In this document: positions 32,142 to 35,934 of the stretch, in pieces
How positions within the stretch are numbered: position 1 is the first letter of the stretch
How the letters are laid out: every line of letters starts with the position of its first letter
DNA from: Chloroflexota bacterium
Lineage (GTDB): Bacteria; Chloroflexota; Anaerolineae; Anaerolineales; UBA4823
Length of the DNA: 35,934 nt
NCBI GenBank assembly: GCA_012516075.1
Contig: JAAYXE010000129.1
Span: 1 to 35,934, forward strand
Direction: 5' to 3'
The notes under the pieces: model-generated
Seen by the model: only the letters and a program-made list of their open reading frames with translations
Database searches by the model: none
Told to the model about the DNA's origin: nothing
Program-made: the position numbers and the translations under genes

Positions 32142-33749
32142 CTACGGCAGATAAGCTGCCGCCGGCAGCGTTAAGAACTCGATGAAATCTTCCCGGGTGA
32201 CCAGGTCTTCCAGCAGGGCAGCCGCCTGCCGGTACTTCCCGGCCTGGTAAACCTCCTCCCCAACATTTTTACGGATCTTCTCCAGCTCTTCGGAGAAGAG
32301 CTGCTGGAACAGCGCACGGTCCACCGGGCGCCCACCGGCGCGCTGCACGCCGGGCTGGTGCAGCCACTGCCAGAGCTGGGCGCGCGAGATTTCGGCCGTG
32401 GCCGTGTCCTCCATCAGGTTGAAAATTGCCGCGGCGCCGGTGCCGCGCAGCCAGGATTCGATATACAGCACGGCCACGCTGATGTTCTGGCGCATCCCGT
32501 TTTCAGTGATCTGCCCGCCGGGGATGCCGAAATCCAGCAGATCCTGTGCACTGACGTTCACATCTTCCCGCAGGCAGTCCTTCTGGTGCGGTCTATCGCC
32601 CAGCACCGCTGCAAACACCGGTCGAGCCACGGGCACCAGGTCCGGATGGGCGACCCAGGTGCCGTCGAACCCATCCTTTGATTCGCGCAGCTTGTCCTGC
32701 CGCACCTGCTCCAGGGCGATCTCGTTCACTCTGGGGTCTCTGCGGCTGGGGATGAAGGCCGCCATGCCGCCGATGGCATGCGCGCCGCGTTTGTGACAGG
32801 TGCGCACCAGCAGGCTGGTGTAGGCGCGCATGAGAGGCACGGTCATGGTGACCTGGCCGCGGTCGGGCAGCACGAAGCCGGGCCGGCGGCGGAATTTCTT
32901 CAGGATGCTGAAGATATAGTCCCAGCGGCCGGCGTTCAACCCGGAGCAGTGCTCGCGCAGCTCGTATAAAATCTCTTCCATCTCGAAGGCTGCCAGGATG
33001 GTCTCGATCAGCACCGTGGCGCGGATGGTGCCGCGCGGTATGCCGAGCTGCTCCTGGGCAGCGATGAAGACATCGTTCCACAGGCGGGCTTCCAGATGGC
33101 TCTCCAGTTTTGGCAGATAGAAATACGGACCACTGCCCTGCTCGATCAGGCGCCGGGCGTTGTGGAAGAGGTACAAGCCAGCGTCGAAGAGCGATGCCGA
33201 AACCGGTTCCCCGTCAACGCGCACATGAGATTCCTCCAGGTGCCAGCCGCGCGGGCGCACCAGCAGCACCGCGCGCTGCTCGTTGAGGCGGTAATGACGC
33301 CCATCCGGGCTGGTGTATTCGATCGTCCCATTAACGGCATCGCGCAGGTTGATCTGTCCGTCCAGCATGTTCCCCCAGGTGGGAGAATTGGCGTCTTCGA
33401 AATCGGCCATGAAGACATCCGCCCCCGAGTTGAAGGCGTTGATCATCATCTTGCGGTCGGTCGGGCCGGTGATCTCCACCCAGCGCCGCTGCAGGTCCGC
33501 CGGAGCAGGGGCCACCTGCCAGGATGGATCGCGGCGCACTTCCTCTGTCCCGGGAAGAAAATCGGGCATTTCTCCATTGTCCAGGGCCTGCTGGCGGTGC
33601 TGTCGGGCAGCCAGCAGGGCCTTCCGCCGGGCGTTAAAGCCCCGCTGCAGGCGGGCGATAAAGTCGAGCGCCTGTGGGGTGAGGATCTGCTCGTACTCCG
33701 GTGTGACTGGGGCGTTGATCTCTACGCCGGCCGGAAACTGAGTGTTCAT
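32142..33749 (-). CDS. aceB: Malate synthase A
   Basis: A 535-residue cytoplasmic enzyme that condenses glyoxylate with acetyl-CoA to malate, the second step of the glyoxylate shunt. The length and blocks match the A form: [13 protein letters not shown] near 112-124, [40 protein letters not shown] and [12 protein letters not shown]. The ATG follows AAGGAG at six bases. It lies 39 bases after a small unknown gene and 172 bases before isocitrate lyase; together they allow growth on acetate or fatty acids. Regulators of the AceK/IclR kind are not present. Confidence 0.97.
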   Translation of the reverse strand: MNTQFPAGVEINAPVTPEYEQILTPQALDFIARLQRGFNARRKALLAARQHRQQALDNGEMPDFLPGTEEVRRDPSWQVAPAPADLQRRWVEITGPTDRKMMINAFNSGADVFMADFEDANSPTWGNMLDGQINLRDAVNGTIEYTSPDGRHYRLNEQRAVLLVRPRGWHLEESHVRVDGEPVSASLFDAGLYLFHNARRLIEQGSGPYFYLPKLESHLEARLWNDVFIAAQEQLGIPRGTIRATVLIETILAAFEMEEILYELREHCSGLNAGRWDYIFSILKKFRRRPGFVLPDRGQVTMTVPLMRAYTSLLVRTCHKRGAHAIGGMAAFIPSRRDPRVNEIALEQVRQDKLRESKDGFDGTWVAHPDLVPVARPVFAAVLGDRPHQKDCLREDVNVSAQDLLDFGIPGGQITENGMRQNISVAVLYIESWLRGTGAAAIFNLMEDTATAEISRAQLWQWLHQPGVQRAGGRPVDRALFQQLFSEELEKIRKNVGEEVYQAGKYRQAAALLEDLVTREDFIEFLTLPAAAYLP

Positions 33750-33788
33750 TACAATCTCCTTATCCTGAAAGCTTGCGGTTCTTGCTCG

Positions 33789-34178
33789 TCAGTCCAGACG
33801 GTTGTAGAACTCGGTCTGCCAGCGCCACTCCCGGTGGTCCTCTGCGTTCCACCAGGATTTCAATATCCCGGCCTCGCCGCCGGGCAGCAGCACGACCGAA
33901 CCCAGATCGTCTTCCGTGGGCCAGATATCTTCACGCACCACCTGCTCCCCCTGAATGCTGAACCGGCAGATCGGGGAGGACAGCGTGGCAGGCAGGTCCT
34001 GGCCGAACGCCAGACGGCGGCCGTGCGCATCGCTGACCTCGACGGTGACCACATCGGGTGCAGCGTGAAAAAGGATGCTGTCCACCGGGTCGACGGCTCC
34101 CCGGGCCAGCAGCACGCCGGTGGCGGCAGCACGGGGGTACCAGACCGACCAGTACTGCAGAGTTTTCCCTGATTCCAT
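33789..34178 (-). CDS. Unrecognised protein leading the glyoxylate-shunt cluster
   Basis: A 129-residue soluble protein that I do not recognise. It is beta-rich (LQYWSVWYPRAAATGVLLA, VVTVEVSDAHGRRLAFG, ICRFSIQGEQVVREDIW, GSVVLLPGGEAGILKSWW) and has many aromatic residues, especially Trp, near both ends (RWQTEFYNRL at the C-terminus). The start is the ATG at 34178: it lies six bases after AAAGGAG, whereas the ATG two codons earlier abuts that site directly. The malate synthase start follows 39 bases after its stop. Its position suggests a role linked to the glyoxylate shunt, but no motif says what. Confidence 0.75.
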   Translation of the reverse strand: MESGKTLQYWSVWYPRAAATGVLLARGAVDPVDSILFHAAPDVVTVEVSDAHGRRLAFGQDLPATLSSPICRFSIQGEQVVREDIWPTEDDLGSVVLLPGGEAGILKSWWNAEDHREWRWQTEFYNRLD

Positions 34179-34324
34179 CACCATCTCCTTTCGCTGGAAC
34201 CGTTATTCAGTTGCACGTGCAGGAAACCTGCTTTATTGTGCAGCCAGGCTGGAAAATTACCGGCTGCTGCTGTCTTTCCCCACTTTTATTTGTGACAGGA
34301 TTCACATATCCTGCGCGTAATACG

Positions 34325-34354
34325 ATTATAAAACGCGACGTGGTAAACAGTCAG
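34325..34354 (-). promoter_or_regulatory. Candidate promoter of the glyoxylate-shunt operon
   Basis: On the minus strand, CTGACT (34354-34349; 4 of 6 to TTGACA) and TATAAT (34330-34325) are 18 bases apart. The -35 overlaps the stop codon of livM. The leader to the ATG at 34178 is about 140 bases and holds a CTGCACGTGCA near-palindrome and CAGCCTGGCTG, which may be operators. Confidence 0.45.
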
Positions 34355-35679
34355 TGATCTCTGCCGGCCGCAGCGGCACGCTTCTGCAGCGGCTGCCGGC
34401 GGCTCCTCCACCAGTCGCGGAGCGTACCGGTGATCCCGGAGGGGAAGGCGATCACGATCAGGATGAAGAGCGTCCCCAGGATCAGGAACCAGTGTTCGCC
34501 GATATTCAGTTCGAACGAACCCAGGGTGATAACAGAATCGCGCAGGGCGTACTCCACCATGCGCAGCAGAAAAGCCCCGATCACCGGACCATTGAAAGTG
34601 CCCACGCCGCCGATAAGGGTCATCAGCAGCGGGTCGATAGTGAACGTGGAGCTCAACACGTTAGGGCTGGCGCCTTTGTTCAGCAGGGCGCGCAGTACTC
34701 CCGCTCCGGAAGCCAGCACCCCGCCGAGGACGATTGCCATGGTTTTATAGGCAAAGGTGTTGAAACCCAGTGAAAGCGCCCGGTTCTCGTTATCTCTGAT
34801 GGCGTGCAGCACCCGCCCCGCAGGAGAATTCATCAACTGGCGCACCAGCAGATAGCAGATCACCAGAAAGAGCAGCGCCAGATAGTAAAAGGTCAGGCGG
34901 TTCTGGGTGGCGTTGATCCAGTCGGGCACTGCGAAGGTGAAGCCGTCCTCCGCCCCGGTGATGTCCGCCATGATGCGGTTCTGAGCCAGCACATAAAAGA
35001 TCTCGGCGAAGGTCAGGGTGAAAATGGCGAAATACAGCCCGTGGATGCGCAGCGCCACGACGCTGACCAGCAGGCCGGTGAGCAGGCTGATGAGCAGCGC
35101 GGCGATCACCGCCGGCAGCAGCGGCCACTCCAGGTGCAGCATCAGCAGACCCACCGTGTAAGCACCAAGGCCGAAGAAGGCGGCGTGCCCGAAGGAAAGC
35201 ACACCGGCAAAGCCGAACACCAGGTTGTAGCTGATGGCCAGCGAGGCCAGAATAAAGGCTTCGATGAAGATCGACTGCCAGAAGAAGGCCTGGCCGCGTA
35301 CACAGACCGAGGAGTCTGTCTGCCAGGCAATGAGGAAGGGCGCGGCGATCAGAGCCAGCAGGCTCAGGGCAAGCCACCCGTATTGGCGCAGCGTGACAGC
35401 GGCCCAGTGGCGGCGGCTGCCCAGGAAGTAAGCCGCCGCGGTGGCGCCAGCCAGCAGCACAGCCTCGGCGGCGAAAAGGGCGGCGAGCGGCCCGGCGCCG
35501 CGCGCACACACTCCCGCCTGAACGGCTGCAGCCAGGCCGGCGCTCTCGCTTTCAGCGCTCAGGGCGGCCAGCAGCAGCGGGATGAGGACCAGCACCGCCA
35601 GCAGGCCGGCCAGCGTCAGCGGGCGCGCTGCGGGCCCTGTGGTCGACCGGGCGCCGGGATGGGTGATGGTGGCCGTCAT
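34351..35679 (-). CDS. livM: Branched-chain amino-acid ABC transporter permease LivM
   Basis: A 442-residue inner-membrane permease of a high-affinity ABC importer for leucine, isoleucine, valine or similar substrates (urea and amides are alternatives for this family). The diagnostic block GFAGVLSFGHAAFFGLGAY begins at residue 156, and the cytoplasmic coupling region NSPAGRVLHAIRDNENRALSLGFNTF is complete. Three or so extra hydrophobic helices (about 23-41, 66-87, 101-120) precede the usual core. The ATG overlaps the livH stop (ATGA), the classic livH-livM arrangement. ATPase and binding-protein genes are not in the window downstream, so they may lie upstream of livH or elsewhere. Confidence 0.92.
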   Translation of the reverse strand: MTATITHPGARSTTGPAARPLTLAGLLAVLVLIPLLLAALSAESESAGLAAAVQAGVCARGAGPLAALFAAEAVLLAGATAAAYFLGSRRHWAAVTLRQYGWLALSLLALIAAPFLIAWQTDSSVCVRGQAFFWQSIFIEAFILASLAISYNLVFGFAGVLSFGHAAFFGLGAYTVGLLMLHLEWPLLPAVIAALLISLLTGLLVSVVALRIHGLYFAIFTLTFAEIFYVLAQNRIMADITGAEDGFTFAVPDWINATQNRLTFYYLALLFLVICYLLVRQLMNSPAGRVLHAIRDNENRALSLGFNTFAYKTMAIVLGGVLASGAGVLRALLNKGASPNVLSSTFTIDPLLMTLIGGVGTFNGPVIGAFLLRMVEYALRDSVITLGSFELNIGEHWFLILGTLFILIVIAFPSGITGTLRDWWRSRRQPLQKRAAAAGRDH

Positions 35680-35934
35680 CCGTTCTCCCTCCCGAACAGA
35701 CCGCTCGGCCGCACCAGCAGGACCACGATCATCAGCAGCAGGATAGAAAGGCTGGCCAGCACCGGGGTCTGCAGGTACTGCAGAGAGATCTGCTCGACCG
35801 TGGCGCGGGTCAGTCCCACCAGGATGCTGGCGATGGCTGTGCCCTCAAAACTGCTCATCCCGCCCAGAACGACCACGATCACGGTGTTGATCAGAAACTG
35901 GTCGCCCATCGACGGGTAAGCGCCCAGATAGGGC
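35676..35934 (-). CDS. livH: Branched-chain amino-acid ABC permease LivH (partial, 3' end)
   Basis: Only the C-terminal ~85 residues are in the window; the frame stays open to its end, where it reads PYLGAYPSMGDQFL, a well-known LivH stretch, so the internal Met at 35909 is not the start. The stretch VIVVVLGGMSSFEGTAIASILVG is the conserved coupling segment of LivH-type permeases and a terminal helix (LSILLLMIVVLLVRPSGLFG) follows. It overlaps livM by four bases. LivH and LivM form the heterodimeric membrane channel. Confidence 0.93.
   Translation of the reverse strand, partial: PYLGAYPSMGDQFLINTVIVVVLGGMSSFEGTAIASILVGLTRATVEQISLQYLQTPVLASLSILLLMIVVLLVRPSGLFGRENG

Noticed and set aside
33096..34172. 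Plus-strand open frame of 358 codons
   Set aside because: Antisense to malate synthase and the small gene ahead of it; no protein-like motifs.

Overview
This window looks like chromosomal DNA of a GC-rich (roughly 60 % G+C) bacterium, most likely a Chloroflexota (Anaerolineae-like) organism. The assignment is an inference. It rests on an actinobacterial/archaeal-type inositol-phosphate synthase, beta-propeller and c-type cytochrome lipoproteins, an F420-type luciferase-like oxidoreductase, frequent TTG/GTG starts, and intergenic hairpin repeats containing CTTCGACT..CGCTCAG-type cores. No rRNA, CRISPR array, transposase, integrase or phage module is visible. About two thirds of the genes lie on the minus strand.

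Layout. 1-1100: a GNAT acetyltransferase translationally overlapped by a small Tat-exported BNR-box protein. 1100-1720: gene-free stretch with two repeat elements and tRNA-Pro(CGG). 1774-4391: a GAF histidine kinase divergent from inositol-3-phosphate synthase (ino1), which is followed by two plus-strand terminators. 4565-6856: a large WD40/PD40 lipoprotein. 7402-8727: a DUF418/YeiB-type membrane protein. 8985-13375: minus-strand genes for a VOC protein, a four-helix membrane protein, a poly-gamma-glutamate-hydrolase-like protein, a trypsin-like protease flanked by two copies of one domain, a GNAT and a small membrane protein. 13395-14279: a luciferase-like F420 oxidoreductase. 14779-16326: a membrane adenylate cyclase followed by an array of hairpin repeats. 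16757-18944: small membrane, zinc-ribbon and Cys-containing proteins separated by repeat-rich DNA. 19061-25261: alcohol dehydrogenase, a phosphoesterase with an eroded active site, a TPR/acidic membrane protein, Mug DNA glycosylase, a glycosyltransferase, RimJ-type GNAT and an unknown protein. 25548-30146: HtrA protease divergent from a cytochrome c lipoprotein, then a NarX/NarL-like two-component pair. 30656-34178: glyoxylate-shunt cluster (isocitrate lyase, malate synthase and an unrecognised small protein). 34351-35934: branched-chain amino-acid ABC permeases LivM and LivH (LivH runs off the end).

Functional reading. The aceA/aceB pair implies growth on acetate or fatty-acid-derived acetyl-CoA, and the adjacent Liv permeases import amino acids; whether the two are linked is unknown. 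The cytochrome plus NarX/NarL-like pair suggests a redox- or respiration-related signalling unit. The most unusual items are the domain-duplicated protease, the phosphoesterase that has lost several metal-site residues, the unknown third gene of the glyoxylate cluster, the Cys-cluster GAF kinase, and at least four families of hairpin-rich intergenic repeats, most present twice. Positions 1-71 hold nothing I can name.
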